Origin: Batillaria attramentaria
Lineage: Eukaryota; Mollusca; Gastropoda; Batillariidae
Length of the DNA stretch: 64,000 nt
Reading direction: 5' to 3'
Assembly: GCA_018292915.2 (NCBI GenBank)
Contig: JACVVK020000524.1
Span: 354,158 to 418,157, forward strand
Position 1 is the stretch's first letter; each line of letters opens with the position of its first letter. A program made the position numbers and the translations under genes. Below the pieces are notes generated by a model. The model saw only the letters and a program-made list of their open reading frames with translations. It was not told the origin of the DNA and did not search any database. Of this stretch, positions 51,207-63,386 are shown in pieces.

Positions 51207-51875
51207 ATCCAAACGACGCACACACCGAGACATCCCGGCGTTGCAGATTTGCTTAGTGTCAAATCGCTGAGTTTAGTCCGGCTGAATTCGCAGTTTCCGT
51301 TTTCTTTATTGTCAAACACGAAAACAAGGGGGCCGGATTAGTACGGATTAGTACCCACGCGATACCTATCAAATATCCGCCTTAATTCGATCACACACAC
51401 CGGCACACAAGGAAACACGTTCACACGCACCGACATACGCGTGATAGGGTGTCTTGTGAAAACAATGGTCAGTGATTTGACAGGTGTAAAGGACGTCGGA
51501 ACTTTCGGATGAGGTGATAACTACCCGCAGAGCTGCAGTGGAGCTTCGGGGGCGATGCGCTAATTGCCCTGTCTTTGTCCGCGGTCACGCGTGCACAGTA
51601 GGGGGTGGGCCACACAAAATTAATTCGCTGTCTTGCCAGGACCGTATCGAGGGGAGATTTGCACCGTTCGCGGAAAGCGTACTACTGGGAAATTTTTTTT
51701 CCCGACAGAGAGAGGGAGGCTCGCTGACAGTACCTTGTGCATTCAGCTCTGTGAAAATAGAGCAAGCTTTGCCTCGTAATCTCAACTAGTCCGGCGGGCC
51801 AGTGGTAAAACAATTTAACTAGTCCGACGGTATTTTCACTAGTCTGCGGGCTTTCGGACGAGTCTTTTCATAATG
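50205..51875. mobile_element. possible 1.67-kb element bounded by CTAGTCC-rich inverted arms
   Basis: The left arm (50205-50315) has GCTAGTCCGTCGGGCTAGT and ACTAGCCCGAAACC. The right arm (51784-51875), reverse-complemented, has GACTCGTCCGAAAGCCCGC and ACTAGT words in a similar order after ATTATGAAA. Inside are repeat D (50440-50600, inverted), an 85-bp direct duplication around (CA)n at 51150-51204, and unique sequence. Confidence 0.4.
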
Positions 51876-52627
51876 CCTGCACGATATAGCGGCGGTGCTA
51901 GATTCAATTCACCGATGGAATTCTTACGCGACGGTTCAAAACTCCAAAACCACTACGCCCCCGCTGCCTGACTCCGTCTCCCCCCACCACCAACCACCTC
52001 CATCCCTCCCTCTCTCTCTCTCTCCTGCCCAGCATCTCTGGAGCCTCGTTACAGCCTTGTTGCAGGGGTCAGAGGTCAGGAGAAATTATGGGATGCCAAA
52101 CTGAGAACAAACACAGGCTCCATTGCTGGCATAGTACAGATAGCGGTAGATAGAGAACCGCGGTACCAGCTGTTGCCAGCTGAACTGGCAGAGCATGTAA
52201 TGGTGTGCTAACGACCACCTCTTTCAACTTTTTTTTTTGCAGTTTTTTTTGGCCGAGCTTTCCCGGAGTGTTAGCAACACAGAATGTAAGAAGAAAGAAG
52301 AGTACAGGGGAGGGTAAAAAAAAAGGAGGGGGGGCAGGGGGAGGGGGTGTAAACGGGATAAGGAGAATGGTGTGCAATGTGCAGTAAAGTTTTAACATCC
52401 GCTCGGCGGCCAGCGCGCGTTTATGAGGTGCAAGGATGATCGCGGCTTAATAGTTGTACTAACGATTGTGTGAATGGGGCTGTGGTGGAGATAGTGGTGT
52501 GGTTTGGGTGAAGGCTGTTTCTCTGGGTTCAGCGGCTGTTGGCTCCTTTGGGCCAAATAATCGAGATGAAGCGATTGTATTATTATTATTATTATTATTA
52601 CTATTATTAGTCGTCGTAGGAGTGGTA

Positions 52628-52669
<42 letters not shown>

Positions 52670-53780
52670 AAGAAGAAATAGTAGTAGAAATAGCAGTAGT
52701 ATTGTTGTTTTTCACTGATCTGATAGGCCCTGTTAGACTGCTGTTTTGGTATTTTGAGATAGCCACAAAACAGTTGACGAGTGTGCCCGGTCATGTTTTT
52801 GCAAAATTAACACAGGTAGCTTACGAGATATTTAATTTTTTTTTTACCGCCTGTAAATAGTTCAGACGGCTTTGAAGTCAACAAGTTATTACTCCCCCCC
52901 CCCCCTCAACAGCCATTGCGCCCCCCCCCCGCCCCCCCCACACACACACCCCTCACCCAGTCCCCCATTCAGCCAACACATAAACGAACGAAATAAGTAA
53001 ACATCAGCTTCAGCAAAATCAACAACAACACAAAACAGCGATACCAGAAAAAACAACAACAACAACAAAACCACAAGCCGTACCTGATTTAACAGTTGAT
53101 TTATACGTGATAGTTCTCGCCCTCCCCCTCCCCCCCAAAAAACCCCTCAGACCTAGTAACTTAATTCCAGTTGTAAACGCGATCAACTGTGTGCTTTTTA
53201 GCACAGCTGCCCGGCGTGAACAGAGATGAGAAAGAAAGAAAGAAAGAAAAAAAACCATCCAACTCCTTGGATCTGTAAAAGAAGTTTATTTCTCAGTGCC
53301 GCAATCGCGGCTTGTATCAAAATAGACCGGCTGTCGGAGCTTATTTTACTCGCTAACACCGCCACACCAGACCCAGGCGACCGACCGACCGACCAACGCA
53401 ACCCAACACAACGAAACGCAACGCAACGCAACAACCCACCCGTTCACACATCTCATGCGCTTGGTATTCCGTGTGAATTAATGAATATCACGCCGTTGCC
53501 ATGGCAGCGTGATATCTCCGCTGACCTTAGCATGTGTATCTGGCTAATTTATTAGGCAAAAGCGTCATTTATATCATTGCTTGCACTCGCAGACTGCCTC
53601 CTCCTAGGGTAGCGCCGCCCCCCTGTCTTCCTGTTGCTGTTGGCCTCTGTAGTTGTGGCGTGAGGTATTGGGGGCTGGAAGTGAACTCAGACTGGTGTAG
53701 TCGAGTTCTCATTGAAGCTCGTCCAATCCAGCTCTTTGGGTCATCTTCGCGCCATTTATTTTGGGTTTTTTTTGTGTGTG
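51876..53780. other. intergenic with trinucleotide repeats
   Basis: (TTA)n at 52577-52606 and (TAG)n at 52629-52670, C-runs at 52893-52937, and (ACCG)n near 53380. Several frames are open only because of repeats. No gene was seen. Confidence 0.6.
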
Positions 53781-53976
53781 TGTAAATTAAAAGGGAGCCG
53801 GGGTAGCCGAATGGTAGAGCGGTGGACTTCTAATGCTCGGATCGTGAGTTCGTATCTCGGCTGGAGTCAAATATTTGTACTGGCTTTTTCATCGTTGCCC
53901 CGTCTTTGATATCACCCGTATGTGGTGGAAAAGGACGTTAAACCCCCAAACACCCACCCATCCTTGTAAATTAAAA
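53781..53976 (+). mobile_element. SINE family A copy 7 with perfect 12-bp target-site duplication
   Basis: TGTAAATTAAAA at 53781-53792 and 53965-53976 flank the element 53793-53964. Confidence 0.92.
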
Positions 53977-54054
53977 AAAAGCTTAGAGGGGCGTTAGTGA
54001 AGTTTTTCAGACCCACAAATTGGCTTGTGCTGCTTACGATGCCAAAGTAACAAC

Positions 54055-54106
54055 TAAACACACGCACGCACGCACACGCGCGCACACACACACACACACG
54101 CACACG

Positions 54107-54137
<31 letters not shown>

Positions 54138-54214
54138 GGCCAACAACCAAACAAACCCACAAACAACAACCAAAAAAAACAAACAAACAACAAGACACCG
54201 CAAACGCGCGCGCG

Positions 54215-54296
<82 letters not shown>

Positions 54297-54310
54297 ACAA
54301 CAACAACAAC
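54055..54310. repeat. compound (CA)n/(CG)n/(CAA)n microsatellite
   Basis: Several (CA)n blocks with a GCGCGC island near 54205-54222. It explains all long cysteine/valine and histidine/threonine frames in the area. Confidence 0.95.
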
Positions 54311-54694
54311 ATTACCACATAAATAAAGTTACATCCTTCCATGGGCTCGATGGTGAGACGTCATTTGATCACCGCAAGATGGATGTCAAACTCAGTGGAC
54401 ACCAGAAAAAAAGCACGTACAAATTTTGGCTCTGTTTGGATTCGAACCCTCGACCTTGTCGATCAGTTGGCTCAGCCTGTGATTGGGGGGGGGGGGGGGG
54501 GCTTCGCTGTCCAGGCCTTTGTTGTTGCATTGACTACACTAGGAAAAAGTGGCCACATTAACTATCAGGCCTCTGCACGCTATCAGCAGTGATTCTCAGT
54601 TTCCTTTCAGATGCTGGACGTCTCCAAGGCTGTTTCACTCTTAAAATCCCGTGCAAAAATCGCAGTTTTACTTGAAATCTTCAGATCACTATGC

Positions 54695-54783
54695 GCCACT
54701 TCAAGCCACTATCACGCAATCTGCAGCGGTCTGGGGCCTAGCGGGGAAGGCCCACACCTTGTGTGATAGTGGCTTGAAGTGGC
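54695..54783. repeat. hairpin with 25-bp arms
   Basis: GCCACTTCAAGCCACTATCAC plus GCAA at 54695-54719 pairs with 54759-54783 with one mismatch and a 39-base loop. Its size is within the range of a microRNA precursor, but it could be a MITE remnant. Confidence 0.8.
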
Positions 54784-54912
54784 TCCTACTGGTGTGTAGT
54801 GGCTTGTTCTTTTTAACCAGTCTTACCAAAATAGCGGACTCGGGATCTTAAGAGTTAAGCCATCACCCGGGTTCAGCCCGAGTTTTCCTCGACTCGAGTT
54901 GGACTCGGCTTC

Positions 54913-55465
54913 AACCTAGTGATTTTTTTGTTTTGTTTTTTTGTTGCTGCCGGCCCAACTCTTTTTGCCAGCTCCAGTGGCGTTCCTCCCAGATCATGGG
55001 TGGAATCCACGGAGGGCTCGAAAGCTGGGGCAATTTTTAATACATATATGCATGAGGATGGAGATGAGGATGATGGTAAGATGATGCCATGGAGGTCCGT
55101 CTGGTTTGGGACCGCGGGACAGGGCCGCATTCCACGCTTCCTGTCAGAAATATTCCGGCATTAACCAGGCCCGGGAACTACGGCACCAGCGGTGCCGGCC
55201 GTGTAATCATCCACATCGTAAGACGTTTCATATCAAGGGAAGCACCCCCTCCCCCCCATCCCAAAGTCGCACCCGTGAAGTGGGTGAATCTCGGCTGTGT
55301 GGCAACAGCCTCCCCACTGGGCCCATAGCACACTACCGCTCTGGGTAGGAGCCGACCTAGATATGAAAAATCCCGCTTGCCTCGGCCGGTGATTCAAACC
55401 CGGGTCTCCCGGCCCATGGTCCGAAGTGCTAACCACTACACTACGGGGGCCGGTTAACCTAGTGA
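54913..55465 (-). mobile_element. SINE family B, full length with 10-bp target-site duplication
   Basis: AACCTAGTGA at 54913-54922 and 55456-55465 flank a minus-strand copy. The head is at 55455 (GGCCCCCGTAGTGTAGTGGT) and an A-rich tail (T/G-rich on the plus strand) at 54923-54948. Confidence 0.88.
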
Positions 55466-55864
55466 AGCGGGCAAGTGTAAACAGCCTCTTTGTCAGCGCA
55501 CTGGGCGGACCCAAAACGAGACGACCTTGGCCCAAAGAGCCTACACGCTGGTACGTATCAGAAAGAAGCGGAGGCTCGGCTCGTTAGACCAATTAAGATG
55601 ATGGTGTGACAGCGGCTTATTAAATCCTTCTCATCCGTTATCGGGGCAAGATTTGGCAGAACATGGCAACAGTTGCTTGTTAACCCTTTCTCCCCCCCCC
55701 CCCCCAAACAACTGCCCTTCTCCACCTTTTCACCCACTCACCTAAGCATGCCCTCTTCAGTTTTTGTTGTTGTTTTGTTTTGTTTTTTGTTTTGGCGAAC
55801 ATTGCCGGTGTAACGTGCGTGATTTACTCCCCAGCTCAATAAACTCCGGGGCATTTCCGGCTGT

Positions 55865-55922
55865 GATGATGATGATGATGACGATGATGATGATCTGACC
55901 ATCATCATCATCATCATCATCA
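55865..55922. repeat. (GAT)n-(ATC)n inverted trinucleotide hairpin
   Basis: About ten GAT triplets, then CTGACC, then about eight ATC triplets. The two halves are self-complementary. Confidence 0.9.
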
Positions 55923-55929
55923 CCCTCTA

Positions 55930-56095
55930 GCCGAAGAAAGCCAAATCAGAGTATAAAATCTTCCACTTTTTTTGCGGATTTTCACCACTGGCTAAACATT
56001 TTCCCTCCAAAAACGTGTCCCCCCCCCCTTCTAAAGCACTTAAAACCACGCCAGAATGCACCAAATTGCAGATTTTAGTTTAATTCTACTCCCCC
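55930..56095 (+). repeat. dispersed repeat (family D) copy 3
   Basis: It shares 'CTAAAGCACTTAAAACCACG', 'CCAGAATGCACCAAATTGCA' and 'GATTTTAGTTTAATTCT' with the cic-intron copies. It is truncated at the right by C- and T-runs. Confidence 0.5.
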
Positions 56096-56147
56096 CCCCC
56101 CTTTTTTTTTCTCCTTTTTTTTGTCTTTTTCTTTCCTTTGTTTATAA

Positions 56148-56549
56148 TAATAATAATAATGAGTATGGTATAGGCGCTTTACCCAATTTCATGAATTGGC
56201 TCAAAGCGCCGCGAACTGAACCCAACACGCACGCTCACGTGAATCACACGCATTCTCACACACACTCACACACTGGACATTAACACATTACAATCACGTG
56301 GTGCGAAGGGCCAGCTCAGCTATTTAAATTTTGGGAATTTACAATTGCATTTATTTTTCAAATTTGGTGGGCTGAACATTTCCAAAGCAGAGGGGGAGGA
56401 AGCCGGAGTACCCGGAGAGAACCCCCGACGATCGGCCCGAATGAACGGTGCCACATACGAGGAGAAATTCTTTGCCCCGAGTGGGACTCGAACCCCTGAC
56501 CTCTCGCATTGGTGACAAGTCTCTAAACCACTAGACCACCGACCGCCCC
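56148..56549 (-). mobile_element. tRNA-Asp-type SINE (family C) copy 2, full length
   Basis: (ATT)n end at 56145-56160, the full body, and the head GGGGGCGGTCGGTGGTCTAG at 56549. It is nearly identical to 34358-34760. Confidence 0.85.
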
Positions 56550-57356
56550 CAGTTTATCAACATTTCTGTTGGCTTCACAAGTCAAGACTAATTGACATTT
56601 AACACCACTGTGCTCACAGTACTTTGTGCACAGCAGTGCTTTCTGATACATGTACTACACTGTACATTCGTACTGTACACACGTAGTTCTTTAGTGGGGC
56701 GAGGACGATCATGGTATACCGTCATCAGTTCGGGATTGTCGTGAATCGAGCCACTCGTCCAAGTACTGGATGTGTGAATCGCCCCAGCTCGTCTTTCCTC
56801 GCCCCGTGACGGCTTCTGCGGGAAGCGTGTACGATTTCGGACAAGTTCTAGTCTTTCTTCGAGGCTGTTTACACTATGTACAACCCGGGTTCAACCCGAG
56901 CTTACCAACAACAACCAACCAACCAACCAACCAACCAACCAACCAACCAAACCATAACAAACAACAAAAAACATCTCCGATTCGTGAACAATTGCCAAAT
57001 CGGGAAAGCGTCCGAATTGAGACACTTCACCCCCTGCACATCTTCAACACTGTTAGAGCCCTAGGCCACACTAGACTTACACCCTCCTCTCTCTTCCAAC
57101 ACGGGCTCCTGGCGCGCGGTCACACCCTAACCACCTTTTTATGTACTCTAGAAATTTTATGTCCTCGCTACCCTCGCACGGCGAGGCTGTCGGGTCGCGT
57201 GATTTCTTTTGACGCTGTATTTCTGTCCAGTAACCTTATTACTGGCTTTCTGTGTGGAGATGCACACTGACGAGTTCGTGTGCTAACTGAATTCCTGCCA
57301 AGGAAGTTTTGAGTTGTTCACCAGTGGCCTCACACACACACACACACAGACACACA

Positions 57357-57404
<48 letters not shown>

Positions 57405-57707
57405 CACATACACACACACAAGGAATTCAAGTTGGCTTGGTGGAAGTGTTGCACTGGTGTTCGCTGCAATTTGAGCCGTAAAGGAACCGTTAATCTTGCC
57501 TGATTTTTCGTATACATGGCAAAACCGACCCCCCCCCCCCCTCTCTCTCTCTCTCCCCCCGTTATCGTGGAGTTTTCTACATGGACCTTCTAATCGCTCG
57601 AACTGAATGCGAGGCCTGGGCACGTAGATCTGAAACCACATTGGAGGAATTGTACGTTGTATCGGACTATTCATGTGTGCGGGCGATTGAGTGCCCCAAA
57701 GCGCCGC

Positions 57708-57738
<31 letters not shown>

Positions 57739-57748
57739 CCCTCCCTCC

Positions 57749-57799
<51 letters not shown>

Positions 57800-58740
57800 T
57801 GTGCAGAAAATTGTCTACAGTGCCTTCATAATCGTGTCAGCTGTTGAGCTTTGGACAGAACTGAAGCGTGAAAAGAAATTGTGCGGTCGGGTCGGGTATC
57901 GGGTGTCGCCAGCCTGTGACAAGACTCCAGGGGTGGACGGGTGGGGTACAGGAGGAGGGAAGGGGGAAGGGTACGCGGTCGGTTTGTTACCTGCCGGCAA
58001 AGATCAGCGGTCCCTTTGTTGTAGCTGTCACTCACCCCTGTCACGGAGCCTGTTTATAAACTTGCTGCTTGCATGCCGCTCTTTAGAACCCAAGATCTCG
58101 CGTTAGGCTGCGAATCACATCGCAAAACTGGTCGACATCTTTGTAAATCTCTCCCTCCTATTCATCGTCGACAAAGATTAAAAAAAAAAACAAGTCATTA
58201 AACTCAGTGTAGAAAGTTACGTGGCTGTTAAGTACCACCTTCCTTTCCTGTTTTTGAGGTGATGTACTTCAGAGATTTGTTGTAAAATGAATCTTTGGAG
58301 TACTGCGGACGGACGTACACGCAGCAAGACACAAACAGAGACATAAATGGCAGTCTCCGTCCATTTGCTTATGACTGAAAAAAGAAATAAAAACAACAAT
58401 AACAACACACCTCCCCCTTGTTAATAAGGGGGGGAAAAGCAAAAGAACAAAAACAAAACTAAACAAAACAACAACAAAAAAACCCCTAAAATTCACACAA
58501 AACCAAACTAGACAGAACAACAACAACAACAACCCCTCCCCCAAAAACAACAACAAAACAAAACAAAACAAACCCAAGCAAACAAAACAAACAAACAAAA
58601 ACCAACCAACCAACCAACCAAACAAACAAAAAACCCCAAGAAAAACAAGAAACAAACAAAACCCAAAAAAACAACAAAAAAAACCCAACAACAACAACAA
58701 CAAAAACGACAAAGACAATATCGGTATTAGAATTAATTAG
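56550..58740. other. intergenic, simple repeats
   Basis: (CCAA)n at 56922-56952, (CACG)n at 57357-57390, (TGTC)n and (CT)n at 57707-57795, and an A/C-rich (AAC)n stretch at 58380-58720. The 166-codon plus frame at 56770-57270 runs through the (CCAA)n and has no support. Confidence 0.6.
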
Positions 58741-59125
58741 ATCTCTCCGCACTTTTTCTTTTCAAATCTCTTCCTCAGAATGTGCTGTTTTGAGTAGCCT
58801 GGAGCTGAAGCCTCGGCTTGACACAGTTTTCTGGTAGCGTGCGAGTTGGTGTTGTGGCCGGGTAAGGGTGCGAATACTGTATAGTGAGGTACGATTGCAG
58901 GTGTCTCTCTGCGCACCTAGTCGACACCTGAGTTGGTGGCCAGGTGAGAAACGTTTGCATGAAGCCGACCTGACCTCGCTTCGCTGGAGAGCCTCCGTTC
59001 GCCTTCAACTCATGCTTGTTTCTCTGACTGTTGGCTTGACATTGCAACGAAAAGTACTCTCCACCCTTTCACCGGCACCAAATCCCCTCCCCCTCCCTCC
59101 CCTCCCCTCCCCTCCCCCCTCACTA

Positions 59126-59523
59126 TACAGGGTCCGTACAGGTCATGGAAACCTGGAAGAGTCATGGAATTTGAAAATAGCTTTTCCAGGCGTGGAAAAG
59201 TTATGAAGTTATCTCAAGAGTCTTGAAAAGTCATGGAATTTCAGAATTTTATGGAAGCCATTTTGAGCCAGACAATGAGACGGTCAGCTTGGTGATTACT
59301 CACTGGACAGATCGCGAAAAATACGAACAAACTGCCTTCCCGTGAGGCTAGTGGCTGACTCTGAACGTTGGTCTTGTGGATTGCGATAACTTGGATAAGC
59401 TCAAAATTTCTACCCTCGCGTGTGTCAGTGTGAAAGAGGGCTTGGAAGTTGTCATGGCAAACAGGAGAGCTGGCCGCGAAAAGTCACGGAAAAGTCTTGA
59501 ATTTTTGAGACAGTGAACCTGTA
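59126..59523. repeat. dispersed-repeat-like segment with GTCATGGAATTT words
   Basis: 'AGTCATGGAATTT' at 59161 and 59231, 'GGAAAAGT' words at both ends, and outer TACAGGGTCC/GTGAACCTGTA ends that roughly pair. Only one copy is in the window, so the family is unproven. A C/T-rich tract precedes it. Confidence 0.35.
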
Positions 59524-59740
59524 GGTAACTGTAAGTAATTGAACAAGTATAAGTAATTGTCGTGATGACGTATGCCTCTGCCTTCCTGTATAGGGGGTGG
59601 TATGGGGAAGAAGGGGGAGAAGGGAGTAGGTATAGGCGTGTTTTATCCTCTTTTTCTGCATGGGGTGAGGTTTGGGGTAGGAAGGGGTATCTCACTCTCA
59701 GTGTTGTGGTGTTCGGCTGGTGTGCGCATGTGGTGCTTTA

Positions 59741-59912
59741 ATAATAATAATAATGAGTATTGTATAGGCGCTTTACCCAATTTCACGAATCGGCTCAAAG
59801 CGCCGCGAACTGAACCCAACACGCACGCTCACGTGAATCACACGCATTCTCTCACACACTGGACATAAACACATTACAATCACGTGGTGCGAAGGGTCAG
59901 CTCAGCTATTTA
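59741..59912 (-). mobile_element. SINE family C copy, 5'-truncated
   Basis: The (ATT)n end and the first 170 bases of the family C body to 'CAGCTCAGCTATTTAA', then abrupt junction with repeat F. Confidence 0.75.
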
Positions 59913-59920
59913 ATTAAAGC

Positions 59921-60260
59921 CTCAAAGTTCCTAACGCCGCTGAGATGGAAAACCGCCGCTTTCGAAGCTCTAAGACTGTTTGCCAGATAGAAGGATGTTT
60001 CGTTCACCCATTGCGACCGTTTTCGTGACTTTCTGGCTTCTAATAGTAGAGAAATACGACTGTCTTTGAGCCTACGGTCCATTCCTGAACAGACTGGGAC
60101 TCCACAAAGCATCTAAAAATAGCAACCAATCAGCGCCGTTTAGGTGGTCCTCAGTCCGCAACCAAGTAACGTCATCTACACAGTACACGGTACACTTCTA
60201 GAACAACTTAGGCGCCGGCCAGAGTCAATACAGTGGTTTCCGGTGCTATATTGTGACCCA
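59921..60260 (-). repeat. dispersed repeat (family F) copy 2
   Basis: It is the inverse of 23114-23446 over about 330 bases with many substitutions and small indels. It abuts the truncated SINE at 59741-59912. Confidence 0.65.
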
Positions 60261-60437
60261 AGTGACTGATTTTGATGCACGGATTAAGCGCATTTGATGA
60301 AAAGGTTTTCACACGCTCTTGTATGCTTGTCATACTTATTGAGATTTTGATTGTAATTTCACCATTGTTACATTTCTCGTTACATCGGCAAGTTTGTCTT
60401 AGAATGTCAAAACTACTCACTTTGATTTTGTGATTTC

Positions 60438-60503
<66 letters not shown>

Positions 60504-61437
60504 TGTGTGTATGTGTGTTGCGCAGCATATTATTATAGATTTCTTCCACTGTTTGTAATCCTTTTGTATACTTTATATTGCGTTTTCAAGTAATAATGAC
60601 ATTTAGTAATAGTAACTTCACGGTACATGCACATAAAATTATCTGCTTTGTGACGGGCCGATGGCCTAAACAATAAAGAATTGAACTGAAAAAAAAAAGA
60701 AAAAAAAAAAAGAAAGAAAGAAAAAGAAGATAGACGATTTGTAGGAACACATTCCAATTCCAATGTTCAGTCATCAGAAGTCGTTCTTCTTCTTCTTTTT
60801 TTTTTAAAATTCTTTGTTCATGTTCTCTTTTATTTTTTCCTTAGGAATTCTGGCATCAAAATGGATTTGCCGTGCGGCTGACATGGAGACAATACCGTAG
60901 CAATGTAGCGGCCATCCCCATCTTGTGGTGAGCCTCCCTCACTCTCTTTCTTTTTCTACTCAATCTGCCTGTCTTTTTGTCTTTCGTCTGTCTGTCCGTT
61001 GGCCTGCCTGTCCGTCTCCGTGGCAGTCTGTCTGTCTCTGCCGGTCTGTGCGTGTGTGCGCGCGTAACTCTGCTGATTTACTAATTTGTACAGAAATAAA
61101 TCACAGGCATACACACAGATAGATCCCAGACAGATCGTGTCAAGTAAGGACATGGCACAGGGCCCGTGTTGCAACTCTGCGCTCCCTCGTGGCTGCTGCC
61201 GAAGTCGCAGTTATTTCCCCTACACCTTGTCAGGACGGACGTCAGTGAACACGATACATTGGAGTAGAAGGGGATATATCTTTCATAAACGTCTCGATGA
61301 AACAGTTTCGACGCTTTAGCAATACAGTACTTGTTGCAGGAAAAAAGTGAAACAAACAAACTAACAAAACGAAACATAATAAGAAGCAAAACAGACACAC
61401 AGACACATAGACAAACACACGCGCAGACAGACAGACG

Positions 61438-61525
<88 letters not shown>

Positions 61526-61928
61526 TGACTGTACAAAAACGATTCAGTGCATAAGTTACGGGGTGGTTGCGTGTCCAGGTTTGGTGCCTTATGCCTTATC
61601 TTTATCACAAGGGTCGGCCGAACTCAACAGACAGGCGAACTGATAGCTGCAGATAAGTCTCGAACAACTAGACTATAGTGCGGTATTAAAAGCGACAAGC
61701 AAAATGCATATTGGCCATACATGTCTGAATGTAGAAATTTCGCCCGTTACTGTTGTTCGCAAGCCTACCGTAGCAATGAGACATGCATAACAGTATTGTA
61801 TGTCTCTGCTTAGGACAGGCAACTCTCGCAGTCATTGTGTCCAAAATGTTTTTGTTTGTTTTTTTCCCCAGAGGAATGCATTTAAATTCAGAGATCTGTC
61901 GAGCGGTTTTTTTTTTCTTTCAATTTTT
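60261..61928. other. intergenic with microsatellites and one exon-like segment
   Basis: (GT)n at 60441-60500, A-rich at 60688-60730, (TCTG)-like at 60965-61050, (CA)n-(GA)n at 61441-61517. The only coding-like signal is at 60845-60927. Confidence 0.6.
60845..60927 (+). CDS. isolated exon-like segment
   Basis: A strong acceptor (TCTTTTATTTTTTCCTTAG) and donor TTGTG|gtgagc bound 83 bp. One frame is open throughout: 'EFWHQNGFAVRLTWRQYRSN', then 'VAAIPIL'. The other two have stops. No partner exon was identified in the window. It could belong to a gene with long introns or be chance. Confidence 0.3.
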
Positions 61929-61984
61929 GGCTCACTTGTGTAACAAAGTGAGTCTATGTAATAGCCCTCCGTCGTCTGTCTGTG

Positions 61985-62031
<47 letters not shown>

Positions 62032-63386
62032 GTGTCCGCAGTTAACCTTAACATGGGCCTTTTCTCAGAATCTACAAATAGCAGAGGCACCAAACTTGGC
62101 CTGCTGATAGACAGCCATGAGACCTTTCAAAACATACCATATTGATTGACCTTGACCCAAGGTCAAGGCCACTAAAGCTGTCTGTTTGCTGGGTTTCATT
62201 GGCATTTTCTCAGAATCTAGAAAAGCCAGAGACATCAAACTTTGTATGATTATAGACATTGACAACACCTTTACTGACATACCTGTATTCAGTGGTTTTG
62301 AGTCAAGGTCAAGGCCATACAAGCTGTTTGCGGAAATGCTTCCAAAACCTTAACATTGACATTTTCTCAGAAACAATAAATGGCAGAAGCACCAAACCTG
62401 GCTTGCTGATAGACAGCCGTAAGACCTTTCAAAACATACCATATTGACTGACCTTGATCCAAGTTCAAGGTCACCAAAGCTGTTTGTTTGGAAATTTTAC
62501 ATTTGCATTTTCTCAGAATCTAGAAAAGCCAGAGACATCAAACTTTGTATGATTATAGACATTGACAACACCTTTACCGACATACCTGTATTTAGTGGCT
62601 TTGAGTCAAGGTCAAGGCCATACAAGCTGTTTGCGGAAACGCTTCCAAAACCTTAACATTGACATTTTCTCAGAAAACAATAAATGGCAGAAGCACCAAA
62701 CCTGGCTTGCTGATAGACAGCAGTAAGACCTTCCAAGGCATACTGTTTGAATGACCTTGACTGAAGGTCAAGGTCACTAAATCTGTCTCACTGGAAATTT
62801 ACAATTGCCATTTTCTCAAAATCTAGGGATACCAGAGACATCAAACTTTGTACGGTGATAGACATTGTCAAAACCTGTACTGGCATACTTGTATTCAATT
62901 TCCTTGAGTCAAGGTCAAGGCCACTCAAATTGTTTTGCGGAGTCCTTAACGTTAGCATTTTCTTGGAAACAACAAACAGCAGAGACACCAAACAAGGCAA
63001 AATGATAGGCAGCAATGAGACCTATGCAGACATAGCCTTTTGAATGAACTTGACTCAAGGTCAAGGTCAATACAGCTGTCTGTTATGAATTTTACATTAC
63101 CGTTTGTACGGAAGCTGCGAAAACTGGAGCTATCAAACGTGGCATAAAGATAGTCAATGATAAGCTCTTCACTTACAGATCTCATTTGAATGACCTTGAC
63201 CCAAAGTCAAGGTGATACACGCTGTCCTTGGAAAACTGTTATGTTGCCATTTGCCTTTTTCTTAGGAACTATGAACACAAGAGACATCTTACTTCAGGAT
63301 AGACAGTGATAGCTTTACAAACATACTCTTTTGAATGACCTTGACCCATCTCACAAGTGAGCCAAGGAGGCGTTGCTCCTCTAGTT
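61929..63386 (+). mobile_element. half-site element (family E), near-full-length copy 2
   Basis: Same ends (GGCTCACTTGTG at 61929, CACAAGTGAGCC ending 63363, hairpin AGGAGGCGTTGCTCCT). It has the same order of modules and AAGGTCA words as copy 1, with scattered substitutions and a (TGTC)n at 61986-62030 near the left end. Confidence 0.75.

Noticed and set aside
56770..57270. 166-codon plus-strand open frame
   Set aside because: It passes through a (CCAA)n simple repeat and unrelated flanks. No domain or start context was seen.
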